DNA of 17,020 nucleotides from Candidatus Dojkabacteria bacterium (GCA_015489555.1 WFZN01000063.1:1-17020); one strand, 5' to 3'. Positions 1 through 8,185 are shown, numbered from the stretch's first letter. Numbers and translations are program-made. Notes: generated by a model not told the origin, from the sequence alone.

Positions 1-1
1 G

Positions 2-868
2 TATAGTATTTTGTATTTTGCTTATCGTCATACAAGAGATGGAATCAGGGTGTTAAAAAACACAAAAGAGTATATATACGTTGAGGTTGATGCAGCAATT
101 TATTGGGATAGTCTTGTAAAATACGCTTTATCTCGTGGATGGTTTGGGGCGGAAAACCTTTCCGGAATACCCGGAAGGGTGGGCGCTGCTGTAGTACAAA
201 ATATTGGGGCTTATGGAGTTGAGATACAACAGTTTGTACGCAGAGTACTGGTATGGGATACAGTAACTAACCGTATACGCTGGTTCCTCCATTCTGATTG
301 CAACTTTGGGTATAGAGGTTCTGTTTTTAAGGGTAATCAGCGGTTTAAGGTGCTTAAAGTCATATTTCGTTTCTCTAAGCGGTTTAAGCCAGTACTCTCT
401 CATGGAAATTTAAGGAATCTAAGTGCTGACGGATTGACTGCCTATGGCTTAAGGAAGCTTATACTGCGCATTAGAGCCCAAAAACTTGAGTCTTTTATAA
501 AACGTCCTAATGTGGGTTCATTTTTTGTAAATCCATTGGTAGATTGGGAGACTTTCAACCTTCTTAAGAAAAAATATCCAAATATCGTTGGTCACAGGAA
601 TGATGGAGGTTATAAGATATCGGCTGGTTGGCTTATTGATAATCTGGGTTTTAGAGGATTTAGGTTAGGTAATGCTATGGTTTCATCAAAACACGCTTTA
701 ATATTGGTAAATATTGGAGATGCTAGGGGATATGATGTGTTTAGACTAGCAACGTTTGTTGCTAAGCACGTTTACGAGGAATATGGTCTGCGTTTGGTAC
801 CCGAACCTGTGATTGTATATGAGGGGGAGATATTAACTTCAGAAGAGTTCTGGCAGTTTATAGATTAA
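2..868 (+). CDS. murB: UDP-N-acetylenolpyruvoylglucosamine reductase MurB, 5'-truncated by window edge
   Basis: MurB is the cytoplasmic FAD enzyme that reduces UDP-GlcNAc-enolpyruvate to UDP-MurNAc with NADPH, the second committed step of peptidoglycan precursor synthesis. The frame is open to the window edge, so the true start lies upstream. Against E. coli MurB (342 residues) about 65-70 N-terminal residues, carrying part of the FAD site, are missing. Visible signatures are IPGRVGAAVVQNIGAYG (flavin-binding core), the GYR segment, GSFFVNP (the Ser that protonates the substrate in this family), KISAGWLID, and a C-terminal EPV strand. The GSFF-NP and AGWLID pattern resembles the E. coli-like type I enzyme. 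It ends TAA and converges on trpS with a 128-bp gap and no clear terminator. The pathway partner murA lies about 11 kb downstream rather than adjacent. Confidence 0.93.
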   Translation, partial: YSILYFAYRHTRDGIRVLKNTKEYIYVEVDAAIYWDSLVKYALSRGWFGAENLSGIPGRVGAAVVQNIGAYGVEIQQFVRRVLVWDTVTNRIRWFLHSDCNFGYRGSVFKGNQRFKVLKVIFRFSKRFKPVLSHGNLRNLSADGLTAYGLRKLILRIRAQKLESFIKRPNVGSFFVNPLVDWETFNLLKKKYPNIVGHRNDGGYKISAGWLIDNLGFRGFRLGNAMVSSKHALILVNIGDARGYDVFRLATFVAKHVYEEYGLRLVPEPVIVYEGEILTSEEFWQFID

Positions 869-996
869 TGTTTTGTCAAGGCCAATATGTGCTTGTTTTT
901 AGAACTTTTAAAGGTTTAGTGTTTCTGTTTGGGCTCCGCCATTTGCACCAAAATTACATGGTCAGGCATATCGTTGCAATTTGTCTTATCCAAAAA

Positions 997-2001
997 CTAT
1001 ATAGTCATATACCCTAGTTTTCTTTTAAGTATTGTCAATTTGGGGGTAGATATTTCACGCGCTTTAGTAACTCCTTCTTTCATACTAGTTTCTAGCATGT
1101 CTTTATGGGCAAGGTATTCTTGAATCTTGGCACGTAAGGGCTCTATATATGAAATTACTGCCTGAGCGACTATTTCTTTGAATTTTGCATAATTATAGTG
1201 TGAGTATTCGTCTACGATGTTTTCAATTGGCTTGTTAGTAACTAGACTCAAAATAACTATAAGGTTACTAATTCCCGGTTGCTCCTGGGGGTTATATTGT
1301 ACCTTATTAATATTATCAGTAACAGCACGTTTAAATTTTTGATAGATCTTATCATTTGAATCAGTAACAAAAATGACCCCTTTATAAGATGAAGCTGATT
1401 TACTCATCTTTTTAGTTGGATTGCTAAGGTCCATAATTTTTGCCCCGAATTTTCGTATTTGGGCAGTGGGGAGTTTAAAGACGTTACCGTATGTATTGTT
1501 AATACGTTGAGCAATTTCTCTAGTATATTCAAGGTGTTGGCGTTGGTCTTCTCCTACGGGCACGATATCTGTATCATAAAGTAATATGTCTGCAGCCATA
1601 AGTGCTGGATATGTTAAAAGTCCAGTTGGTATGCTTTTACCTTCGTTTTTTAGCTTTTTACGTTTGTCTTTATACTGTGTCATACGTTCAAGCCAGCCGA
1701 TTGGGGTTTGGGTTTGGATTATCCAGGCTGCTTCTGTGTGATCAGGGTTATGTGATTGGACAAATATTATATGCTTTTTAGGATTAAATCCAGCTGCAAG
1801 ATATGTAGCCAAAATAAAATAAATAGCCTCTTTAAGTTGTTTAGGGTCATGAGGAACAGTTATAGCATGATAATCGGCTATAAAGAATATGCCTGTGGCG
1901 TTTTCATGTTTTTTAAGCTCTTCTTCCCATAGTGATATTGCTCCTATGTAGTTTCCAAGATGTACTTTTGAGGTTGGTTGAATACCTGAGAGTATGCGCA
2001 T
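997..2001 (-). CDS. trpS: tryptophanyl-tRNA synthetase
   Basis: This class I aminoacyl-tRNA synthetase charges tRNA-Trp in the cytoplasm. The 334-residue length is normal for bacterial TrpS. The HIGH-type signature is PTSKVHLGN near residues 10-17 and the KMSKS loop is intact at about residues 198-202. Other family motifs are GIFFIADYHA, the IQTQTPIGWLERMTQYKDK segment, TYPALMAADILLYD and VPVGEDQRQHLE. The ATG lies 11 nt after the argS stop with no Shine-Dalgarno sequence, so it is most simply the second gene of an argS-trpS transcript. It ends TAG and faces murB. Nothing is missing from the catalytic core. Confidence 0.97.
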   Translation of the reverse strand: MRILSGIQPTSKVHLGNYIGAISLWEEELKKHENATGIFFIADYHAITVPHDPKQLKEAIYFILATYLAAGFNPKKHIIFVQSHNPDHTEAAWIIQTQTPIGWLERMTQYKDKRKKLKNEGKSIPTGLLTYPALMAADILLYDTDIVPVGEDQRQHLEYTREIAQRINNTYGNVFKLPTAQIRKFGAKIMDLSNPTKKMSKSASSYKGVIFVTDSNDKIYQKFKRAVTDNINKVQYNPQEQPGISNLIVILSLVTNKPIENIVDEYSHYNYAKFKEIVAQAVISYIEPLRAKIQEYLAHKDMLETSMKEGVTKAREISTPKLTILKRKLGYMTI

Positions 2002-2012
2002 CCGTAATTGTA

Positions 2013-3956
2013 TTACATTTTATACACAATCGGAATACCAAGATTATTAAGGACCTTTTGCATAATGGAAGCAAAAATAATAACAAGGTTAAGCCTTAGA
2101 GCTTTAACTTTGTCGTCCCTTTCGTTTATAACTGAGTGTTTCTCGTAGAAGCTGTTAAAAGCGTTTGCAAGGGCAAATGCATATTCAGCGTATATTGCGG
2201 GTTCTAAATTCAGAGCTGATTCGTATAATACTTCGTCGTGCTTATAGAGTAGGTGTATTAATTCTTTTTCATATTGAGAAAATGTATAGTTGTTTGGTAT
2301 TTGTATATTAGGCAAGATAGTAAGGCTATGTAAGTTGTTTTGATTCGCTTTTTGGATTATATTATAGGCCCTTACAAAGGAGTACTGTAAATATGGCCCT
2401 GTTTTACCAGTATAGGAGGTTGCCTCTTCAATATCAAATATAATATCTCTTGTTACTGTGTAACTTATAAGTTGATAGCGTATTGCGGCAACGGTAATGG
2501 CATCAATATCAATTTGTTTTTTAAGATGAGGGGCGTCTTGATATGTTTTTTCTACCTTTTCTTTAATTACTTGTTTTACTTTCTTAAAAAGGTCTTTAGA
2601 CTTAATGCCTATACCTTTTCTACCCGACATCGGATATGACTTGCGGTTATCACTGGTATCTATTCCTAACAAGGCAGCTGTTTTAGGAGATAGCGAGACA
2701 ACTCCATATGGGATATGATAGATAACATCTTTTTGATTAATTATTTCTTCAACGGCTTCCCTTACTACTTGTTGTGGGTACGATTGTCGGTAGTCAATAA
2801 CATTGATAACTATATCTGCTTGTCCAAAACGGTTTGGTAGTTGTTGCCCGGTTGGATCTGTTTGATATAGGTCTTTTTGAGGAGTATATAATTTGCCTTC
2901 CCAGATACTATATTTAAAGTCGGTATTTAGGGCGCCTACTTTCCATAGGTGGTAGGCTATGTCTTTTGCAGTATACACTTTTGTGCCATTACTTCTTACA
3001 AGTATTTTAGGTTCAGCGATATTTGGGCTTTTAAAAACCCAGCAGCCAGCGTATTTGCCTGTTTTATAGTATTTTATAAGGCCTTTTTGTTTAAGAAGTT
3101 CAAAGGCTGTCTCCCATAGCTTAAAACCAATAATGTCTCGTTCGTATATCAGTAAATTATGAGTAATACCGAGTTTATTAAGTTCATAAAGATGGTGGTC
3201 AACTATTTTCCTAACTAACCTTTGCGATATCTTAAAATATTCTCCTTGTTGGGATTCAATTTGGTGGAGTATTTCTTCGCGCAGCTTTATAAGGTCCTGT
3301 TGTTTATTTTCGTTTTTTAACTCTTTATGAAATTTAGAATAGATATCCCAACAGTAGTCATCAAATGCTTTAGAGTCTTCTTTGGGTTGACCAAAGAGGG
3401 TTAATGCAGCAACAGTATCTGCAACCTGTACTCCGGTATCATCAATATAGTTCTGGATCTCTATTTTTACGAAGAAATTTTTAAGGATACGAGCCAATGT
3501 GTCCCCTAATATAGCGTTACGCAGGTGCCCTATGTGCATGGCTTTATTGGGGTTTACTGAGGTGTGTTCAATAATGACCTTCTGCTTAACTTTGGGGAGA
3601 GTATTATTCTGTGATTGTAGTGTGTCATAAAGTACCTTGGTAGTATCAAGATAAAAATTTATAAATCCAGGTGAAGCCACTCTAATATCGTAGATTATAG
3701 GAGGTAGGTTGTTTTTCATTTTTTCAATAAGTATCTTGGCAATCTCTACTGGTTGTTTTTTAAGGAGCTTTGATAGTATTAATGCAACATTGGTAGAGTA
3801 ATCTCCGAAATGAGAATGTTTGGGGCTGTTAATAGTAAAATTTACAGGTTCTGTAATGTCAAATTCTATGATTGAATCTCTAATAATTTTTGATAATTTG
3901 CTTTTCATCTGTTTATCCTGTCTTAAATTTGCAGGTAGGTTTTTAAGTTTTAGCAT
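2013..3956 (-). CDS. argS: arginyl-tRNA synthetase
   Basis: This class I synthetase charges tRNA-Arg, which in this family must be bound before the amino acid is activated. Domains in order: the N-terminal ArgS-specific domain with HFGDYSTN (about 49-56), catalytic core with HIGHLRN (about 141-147), a degenerate KMSKS-type loop MSGRKGIGI as is usual for ArgS, and the C-terminal DALR anticodon-binding domain starting near GKTGPYLQYSFVRA. The length of 647 is slightly above typical. Two starts compete. The ATG at 3956 sits exactly where transcription should begin from the TATAAT at 3963-3968 (leaderless). An in-frame ATG at 3908 has an AGGA about 7 nt upstream and gives an N-terminus closer to the family norm. 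It leads the operon with trpS. Confidence 0.96.
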   Translation of the reverse strand: MLKLKNLPANLRQDKQMKSKLSKIIRDSIIEFDITEPVNFTINSPKHSHFGDYSTNVALILSKLLKKQPVEIAKILIEKMKNNLPPIIYDIRVASPGFINFYLDTTKVLYDTLQSQNNTLPKVKQKVIIEHTSVNPNKAMHIGHLRNAILGDTLARILKNFFVKIEIQNYIDDTGVQVADTVAALTLFGQPKEDSKAFDDYCWDIYSKFHKELKNENKQQDLIKLREEILHQIESQQGEYFKISQRLVRKIVDHHLYELNKLGITHNLLIYERDIIGFKLWETAFELLKQKGLIKYYKTGKYAGCWVFKSPNIAEPKILVRSNGTKVYTAKDIAYHLWKVGALNTDFKYSIWEGKLYTPQKDLYQTDPTGQQLPNRFGQADIVINVIDYRQSYPQQVVREAVEEIINQKDVIYHIPYGVVSLSPKTAALLGIDTSDNRKSYPMSGRKGIGIKSKDLFKKVKQVIKEKVEKTYQDAPHLKKQIDIDAITVAAIRYQLISYTVTRDIIFDIEEATSYTGKTGPYLQYSFVRAYNIIQKANQNNLHSLTILPNIQIPNNYTFSQYEKELIHLLYKHDEVLYESALNLEPAIYAEYAFALANAFNSFYEKHSVINERDDKVKALRLNLVIIFASIMQKVLNNLGIPIVYKM

Positions 3957-3962
3957 TGTGTG

Positions 3963-3992
3963 ATTATATATTGAATATGTGTGTTATGTAAA
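3963..3992 (-). promoter_or_regulatory. argS-trpS promoter
   Basis: On the minus strand a TTTACA (-35, 3987-3992) and a perfect TATAAT (-10, 3963-3968) are separated by 18 nt. The predicted transcription start is about 3956, the same base as the first argS ATG. It is one of the few promoters here with a recognisable -35. Confidence 0.65.
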
Positions 3993-4075
3993 TAAGGAGC
4001 ATGTGCCACGTCTGTTCTGTTTAGTGTTTGGTTAAGAGAGAAGTATGTATATATCGTGTCTGGTCGATTAGGTGC

Positions 4076-4606
4076 TTAGCTAATAACACTATAGAATCCA
4101 ACAATTGCTAAACTTATATGAACGTTTAGTGATGCGCCTTTTCCGTACATGGGAACAAAAACAGCATCAAAAACCTTTTTGAGTGTGTTTTTAGATATAC
4201 CGTGTTCCTCGTTCCCTACTATTAAAGCAAATCTTGATGGGAATTCAAAACTGTAAAATGGCACGGCAAGATTAGTAAGTTCTAGAAGGATCGGTTTAAT
4301 ATTGACTCTCTTTAAGTGTTGTACAACCTTGCCTGTGTTCTCAATGTGTTCCCACGGGACAGATTTTTCTTTGTGTCTTGAAACCTTTGTAAGATCTTTA
4401 CCAAATGGTGGCTTAGGAGTACTACCTACAAGATAGATCTTCTTTACTTGGAGAGCATCAGCTGTTCTGAATATCGCTGCAACGTTTCTGGCATAACTTA
4501 GGTTCTCTAACACAAAATAGATTTCCTTATCGTGCTTAAAGTGTTTCATCAAATTTTTAATTTCTTGCTTTCTAAGCAGAAAATGCCCGTATCTATTTGG
4601 GTGCAT
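4076..4606 (-). CDS. SpoU/TrmH-family RNA 2'-O-methyltransferase
   Basis: A SPOUT-class methyltransferase predicted to transfer a methyl group from SAM to a ribose 2'-OH in tRNA or rRNA. The three family motifs are present. Motif 1 is NVAAIFRTADA (about 41-51) with the conserved Asn and catalytic Arg, motif 2 is ALIVGNEEHGIS, and motif 3 is VPMYGKGASLNVHISLAI, which form the C-terminal trefoil knot. The segment KEKSVPWEHIENT is also typical. At about 176 residues it is a compact single-domain TrmH/TrmL-like protein without the extra RNA-binding domain of RlmB, so the modified nucleotide cannot be told. I chose the ATG at 4606 over a TTG one codon earlier. It overlaps the 3' end of the dsbB-like gene by 14 nt in another frame, suggesting translational coupling; no Shine-Dalgarno is visible. 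Confidence 0.9.
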   Translation of the reverse strand: MHPNRYGHFLLRKQEIKNLMKHFKHDKEIYFVLENLSYARNVAAIFRTADALQVKKIYLVGSTPKPPFGKDLTKVSRHKEKSVPWEHIENTGKVVQHLKRVNIKPILLELTNLAVPFYSFEFPSRFALIVGNEEHGISKNTLKKVFDAVFVPMYGKGASLNVHISLAIVGFYSVIS

Positions 4607-5051
4607 CAAGGAGCTTGGTTAATTTTAGATACAAAGCTGAATACATTAGAATCATCACAAAACCAACAAGACTAAGATTTGGAATAGATAGCCCAAGGAT
4701 TTTAATTTGTATTATTGTGCAGTCTGTGGTGTTTTTAGCTTGACACAAGGTAAAGCCCGGCCAACTTAAGGCCTGGATCATTGAGTGGTATAGTGCTACA
4801 ATCCCGCCTAAGATAGAGAAAATTGCGGTATATTTTATTTTAGTAACCGTTCTTGCAAAGGGAGCTAGCCAAATGATAAGTAGTGGATACCAGAATATGC
4901 GTTGTAACCAACAAAGATAACAGGGGGTAAATTTAAGGTAATACTCAAAAAAAAGAGAACCTATAACAGAGATAAATATAGTGATTACAATCAAGATTGG
5001 GGTTGCTTTTAATATGAAGTCTAGGTATCGTCGGTTAATATATATCTGCAT
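4593..5051 (-). CDS. dsbB: DsbB/BdbC-like disulfide bond formation membrane protein
   Basis: Members of this family are quinone-linked membrane oxidoreductases that reoxidise a DsbA-type thiol oxidase outside the membrane. The 152-residue protein has four predicted membrane helices (about 13-37, 50-67, 75-92 and 127-143). It carries the family signature CYLCWLQR (Cys44 and Cys47) after helix 1 and a second extracytoplasmic cysteine pair (Cys103 and Cys111) between helices 3 and 4, as expected for a working relay. No DsbA partner is in the window. The 3' end overlaps the downstream methyltransferase gene. Upstream lies tRNA-Pro on the same strand, 29 nt away. There is no Shine-Dalgarno; a TATAAA 10 nt before the ATG may be its -10. 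It could equally be read through from the tRNA transcript. Confidence 0.88.
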   Translation of the reverse strand: MQIYINRRYLDFILKATPILIVITIFISVIGSLFFEYYLKFTPCYLCWLQRIFWYPLLIIWLAPFARTVTKIKYTAIFSILGGIVALYHSMIQALSWPGFTLCQAKNTTDCTIIQIKILGLSIPNLSLVGFVMILMYSALYLKLTKLLDAPK

Positions 5052-5061
5052 GGTCTGCGTC

Positions 5062-5067
5062 TTTATA
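5062..5067 (-). promoter_or_regulatory. possible -10 box for the dsbB-like gene
   Basis: TATAAA on the minus strand ends 10 nt before the ATG at 5051, giving a predicted leader of about 4 nt. Any -35 would fall in the 3' end of tRNA-Pro, and I see no good match. Cotranscription with the tRNA is an alternative. Confidence 0.35.
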
Positions 5068-5080
5068 CGTTATACGGCTT

Positions 5081-5152
5081 TCGGGGTGGCGGGATTCGAA
5101 CCCGCGACCTCTCGGACCCGAACCGAGTGTGCTCCCACTGCACCACACCCCG
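5081..5152 (-). tRNA. tRNA-Pro (anticodon CGG)
   Basis: Read on the minus strand the cloverleaf is complete: acceptor CGGGGTG paired with CACCCCG, a 4-bp D stem GTGC/GCAC with GG in the loop, anticodon stem CTCGG/CCGAG with loop TTCGGGT, and T arm GCGGG-TTCGAAT-CCCGC. The loop gives anticodon CGG with G37, the usual TrmD target, so this is a proline tRNA reading CCG. The C1-G72 pair and discriminator A73 fit proline identity in bacteria. The 3' CCA is not encoded (the DNA continues AAG), so a CCA-adding enzyme must act. Length is 72 nt without CCA. A TAAAAT at 5162-5167 lies about 9 nt upstream and may be its -10 box. Confidence 0.95.
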
Positions 5153-5169
5153 CATATACCTATTTTAAC

Positions 5170-5213
5170 TTAGCAGCTTGAAATACTTTGTAAAGTATTG
5201 GACGGGATGCTAA
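5170..5213. other. nested inverted repeat between the nuclease gene and tRNA-Pro
   Basis: An inner near-perfect hairpin, AATACTTT-GT-AAAGTATT (5182-5199), is enclosed by outer arms TTAGCA (5170-5175) and TGCTAA (5208-5213) with an internal loop. It sits 10 nt past the nuclease stop and 17 nt before the tRNA. No T-run follows, so it is not a canonical terminator. It may mark a processing or stability element of the nuclease mRNA, or be part of the tRNA promoter region. Confidence 0.45.
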
Positions 5214-5223
5214 CCCCATAGAC

Positions 5224-5736
5224 TTAATCTATCCCCCATATTCCTTTTTTGTGTATTCTTGCTTGAGTCTCTGCTGTTTTAAAAAGTTTTTGGTATTTTA
5301 CATCAGGGGGGTAAGGAGTTGCAAAAGCATACCCTTCTTCTACAAGTTTTAGGTTTACAAAAGTGCCATCTGGTAGGTATACGTACCGTAGTAATCTGCC
5401 ATACTTGTCTGTTTCTGATACATCTTTCTCTAGTCGGACGAGCTTTTTGTACACAAGTTGGCTGTTAAACTGCTTTGCTTCGTATGCTAATTGTTTTACC
5501 TGAGGCCGTTTATCTGAGAGTTCCGGGGTGTTTATGCCAATATAACGTACTCTTTGGCCCGTCTCAAGTACTATGGTGTCACCGTCAATTATTCTTATTA
5601 CCTTTAAATATCCATGTTCTCGTAGCCATGCTTGCTGTTTATAAGATGTGTAAGACTGATAAAAATAATAAGAGGTTATAACAACGAACAAAGCTTTGGT
5701 TAAGAATCGGGTTGCCTTTAGTAAAGCCTTTTGCAT
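5224..5736 (-). CDS. membrane-anchored thermonuclease (SNase-like) family protein
   Basis: Predicted Ca2+-dependent phosphodiesterase of the staphylococcal nuclease family, held at or secreted through the membrane by an N-terminal hydrophobic segment (about 13-29) after basic residues. The SNase domain spans about 44-168. IDGDT (50-54) supplies metal-ligand Asp residues, RYIGINTPE holds Arg64 and Glu72 (equivalent to Arg35 and Glu43 of S. aureus nuclease), and DKYGR holds Arg114 (Arg87). The position matching Asp40 is Asn69. The catalytic triad therefore looks intact. The ATG at 5736 lies 6 nt after a perfect TATAAT, so the mRNA would start at the ATG. It is divergent from ftsK. Scavenging of external DNA is a plausible role for a small host-dependent cell, but that is inference. 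Confidence 0.9.
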   Translation of the reverse strand: MQKALLKATRFLTKALFVVITSYYFYQSYTSYKQQAWLREHGYLKVIRIIDGDTIVLETGQRVRYIGINTPELSDKRPQVKQLAYEAKQFNSQLVYKKLVRLEKDVSETDKYGRLLRYVYLPDGTFVNLKLVEEGYAFATPYPPDVKYQKLFKTAETQARIHKKGIWGID

Positions 5737-5742
5737 TAACAG

Positions 5743-5748
5743 ATTATA
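5743..5748 (-). promoter_or_regulatory. -10 box of the nuclease gene (leaderless)
   Basis: A perfect TATAAT on the minus strand whose last base is 7 nt from the A of the ATG at 5736, so +1 coincides with the start codon. I see no convincing -35. It is back to back with the ftsK promoter in a 58-bp spacer. Confidence 0.6.
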
Positions 5749-5780
5749 ATTGTAATATGTTAAAGGATTTACCTAATGCG

Positions 5781-5786
5781 TATAAT
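5781..5786 (+). promoter_or_regulatory. -10 box of ftsK (near-leaderless)
   Basis: A perfect TATAAT preceded by TGCG. Predicted +1 is about 5793, two nt before the ATG at 5795. The -35 region (TGTTAA at 5758-5763) is weak. No Shine-Dalgarno is present. Confidence 0.6.
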
Positions 5787-5794
5787 TAGAAAGT

Positions 5795-8128
5795 ATGTCA
5801 CCAAGGCGCAAACGAACAAAGGTTACTATCAAAAGCAAAGAAGTGCAAGCCTTGCTTGGCCTTTTGATAACAGGGGCAGGCATAACTTTGAGCCTTGTTG
5901 ACACAATAGAAGGGGTTATTCCAGAACTGCTCTATGCGTACTTTGGTGAAGGAATAATACCTCTGGGGGTATTACTAGTTTTATGGGGATTACGTTTTTT
6001 GCGTATCAAACAGCGTTTCAATGATAATAAGGTTCTGTTTGGCGTTTTTACTCTTTCAATGTTTTGGATTACACTATTGGCTTATTTTAATCATGTTTTT
6101 GAAACTGATTTTAATCCAGGAATACTTGGAACAGCCTTACACGAATACCTTTGGAATTTTTTAGGAACAATACTTGAGGGTATAACGCTTTTGATAGTTT
6201 TTTTACAGGGACTAGCCTTAATATTTGGCTCTACTGTTATCGATTACCTGATTGGTCTTATGGGGCTACTTGGTAAGGTCACTGACGTTGCCTGGAGGTA
6301 TATTATAGACAGTGCTAAAAAGTTTATAAGAAAAGGTAAGGAGAAGGGAAGGCAGTTAATTGATATACAAACAGAGGAGTTGCCAAAGCGCGATAGTCCT
6401 AACGGCGGGCTAGAAACGGACCCGGCCCAAAAAATATATACGGAGCCGCAAGTGGTTTCACTAGAGGCACAACGAAATACTGCCAAAGGTATAGTAGGTG
6501 AAAGTTTAAAAGGTAATGTTGCTGACACACTTGCTGATGAACAGTTAAAGGCGGAGGAGCTTGCCGAGGAGATACAGCATGCGGGCAAAGTTACAGTAGA
6601 AGTAAAAGATATATTGCATGAGCCAGCTTCTTCAGAGGATACCCCAGATTTGCCAGATTATTTAAAACGTTTTTATGATTTGTATAAGGAGCGATTCAAG
6701 GGGTGGAAACCCGGATCGCTACCAGATATATTTTTACCCCCTGTTAAAGAAGAGGTGTCTGCAGAAGAGATAGAAGAGGTTAGTAAAAGAATAGAGCAGG
6801 TGCTGGAGAGTTTTAAGATTCACGCTAAAGTAACAAAGGTTTTTGTGGGTCCATCGGTGATTGAATATGCTGTAAACCTTGCTACAGGTGTTAAAGTTGC
6901 TAAAGTAAGAAATCTTGCTAAGGATATTGCGTTAGCCATAGCAGCACCGTCAGAATCTATAAGGGTTGAGCCAATAGCTGGTACTTCTCTAATAGGTATT
7001 GAGGTGCCTCGTAAAAGACCAAGGATGGTACGAATAATTGAAATTATAGATACTGCTGAATTTAAAAACCCGCGTTATAAGCTCCCCCTTGCTATTGGGA
7101 AGGATATACATGGCAAACCGGTAATACTTGATCTTTACGATATGCCTCATTTGTTAATAGCTGGAGCTACAGGATCAGGTAAATCTGTGGCGATAAACTC
7201 TATAGTAGCAGGCCTTTTAACCCGTTTTACACCAGATGAATTAAAGCTTATTATGGTTGATCCAAAAATGGTGGAAATGGAACCGTATAATGGTGTTCCC
7301 CATCTTTTAACTCCTGTTATTACTGACATGAATCAAACGGGCATGATGCTTGATTGGTTGATATTTGAGATGGAGGAGCGTTACAAGTTATTTAAGCAAT
7401 TTAAGACGCGTAACTTAAGTGAATATAATGCTCAGGCCCAGGTAAAGCTCCCGTACATTGTTCTTATTATAGATGAAATGGCAGATTTGATATTAACGAA
7501 GAAATCGGAGGTTGAAAATAAAATTGTACGTCTTGCACAACTTGCGCGGGCCACAGGAATACATCTTATTTTAGCTACGCAGAGACCAAGTGTAAATGTA
7601 ATTACAGGTCTTATTAAAGCAAATATTCCGGCTCGGATAGCCCTTGCTGTTGCAAGCGGAGTAGACAGTAGGGTGATCTTAGATCAAGTTGGAGCCGAAA
7701 ACTTACTTGGTAAGGGTGATATGCTGATTAAGACGCCTAATCAGATGAAGCTTCGTAGGGTGCAGGGGGCTTTTATAAGTACAGACGAGGTTAATAAGCT
7801 TACCAGTTTTATGCGGGAGCAAGTTACACAGTTTGGTTATAAACAGGAGGAAATCTACCCTGAAGAAGTGTTAAGTTACCTTACAGGAAATGTTACACCA
7901 ACCCAACTTGCTCTGACCACCAACGCTGATCCTCTGTTAAAAGATGCTATTGAGCTTGTGGTTAAAGAACAAAAGGTGAGTGCTTCAGGTCTACAGCGTT
8001 ATTTAAAGATCGGTTTTAATAGAGCAGCAAGGCTTATTGACGAAATGGAAAAAATGGGCATAGTAAGCCCCCTTATCGGTAATCGCAGGAAGGTACTTAT
8101 AAACAGTCTTGAGGAATTGGACTTGTAA
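5795..8128 (+). CDS. ftsK: DNA translocase FtsK/SpoIIIE
   Basis: FtsK is a septum-anchored hexameric ATPase that pumps chromosomal DNA during division and directs XerC/XerD dimer resolution at dif. The 777-residue protein has four N-terminal membrane helices (about 19-35, 51-69, 80-98 and 131-146), a charged low-complexity linker (about 170-290), the alpha domain, then the RecA-like motor with Walker A GATGSGKS (457-464) and Walker B LIIDE (557-561). LATQRPSVNVITGLIKANIPAR is the usual family stretch. A C-terminal winged-helix gamma domain (about 710-772), which reads KOPS sequences in studied members, completes it. The linker is short, as in SpoIIIE rather than E. coli FtsK. It is divergent from the nuclease gene; the next gene, glyQS, has its own -10 box. 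Confidence 0.97.
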   Translation: MSPRRKRTKVTIKSKEVQALLGLLITGAGITLSLVDTIEGVIPELLYAYFGEGIIPLGVLLVLWGLRFLRIKQRFNDNKVLFGVFTLSMFWITLLAYFNHVFETDFNPGILGTALHEYLWNFLGTILEGITLLIVFLQGLALIFGSTVIDYLIGLMGLLGKVTDVAWRYIIDSAKKFIRKGKEKGRQLIDIQTEELPKRDSPNGGLETDPAQKIYTEPQVVSLEAQRNTAKGIVGESLKGNVADTLADEQLKAEELAEEIQHAGKVTVEVKDILHEPASSEDTPDLPDYLKRFYDLYKERFKGWKPGSLPDIFLPPVKEEVSAEEIEEVSKRIEQVLESFKIHAKVTKVFVGPSVIEYAVNLATGVKVAKVRNLAKDIALAIAAPSESIRVEPIAGTSLIGIEVPRKRPRMVRIIEIIDTAEFKNPRYKLPLAIGKDIHGKPVILDLYDMPHLLIAGATGSGKSVAINSIVAGLLTRFTPDELKLIMVDPKMVEMEPYNGVPHLLTPVITDMNQTGMMLDWLIFEMEERYKLFKQFKTRNLSEYNAQAQVKLPYIVLIIDEMADLILTKKSEVENKIVRLAQLARATGIHLILATQRPSVNVITGLIKANIPARIALAVASGVDSRVILDQVGAENLLGKGDMLIKTPNQMKLRRVQGAFISTDEVNKLTSFMREQVTQFGYKQEEIYPEEVLSYLTGNVTPTQLALTTNADPLLKDAIELVVKEQKVSASGLQRYLKIGFNRAARLIDEMEKMGIVSPLIGNRRKVLINSLEELDL

Positions 8129-8152
8129 AGTTTGTATCAGCTAGAAACCCCT

Positions 8153-8185
8153 GCACATTGTTTGTAGCATGCCACATTGTTCGTA
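8153..8185 (+). repeat. imperfect tandem direct repeat upstream of glyQS
   Basis: GCACATTGTTTGTA (8153-8166) recurs as GCCACATTGTTCGTA (8171-8185). The shared core CACATTGTT is exact with a 19-nt period. The second copy ends about 20 nt before the glyQS -10 box, over the expected -35 region, so it could be an operator or activator site, or chance in an AT-rich gap. Confidence 0.4.

Noticed and set aside
869..996. Terminator between convergent murB and trpS
   Set aside because: Only weak AT-rich inverted repeats without a proper stem and T-run; nothing supportable.
6244..6588. Minus-strand open frame of 114 codons inside ftsK
   Set aside because: It is antisense to the ftsK linker, low in complexity (Ser/Pro-rich) and has no start signals; a shadow frame.
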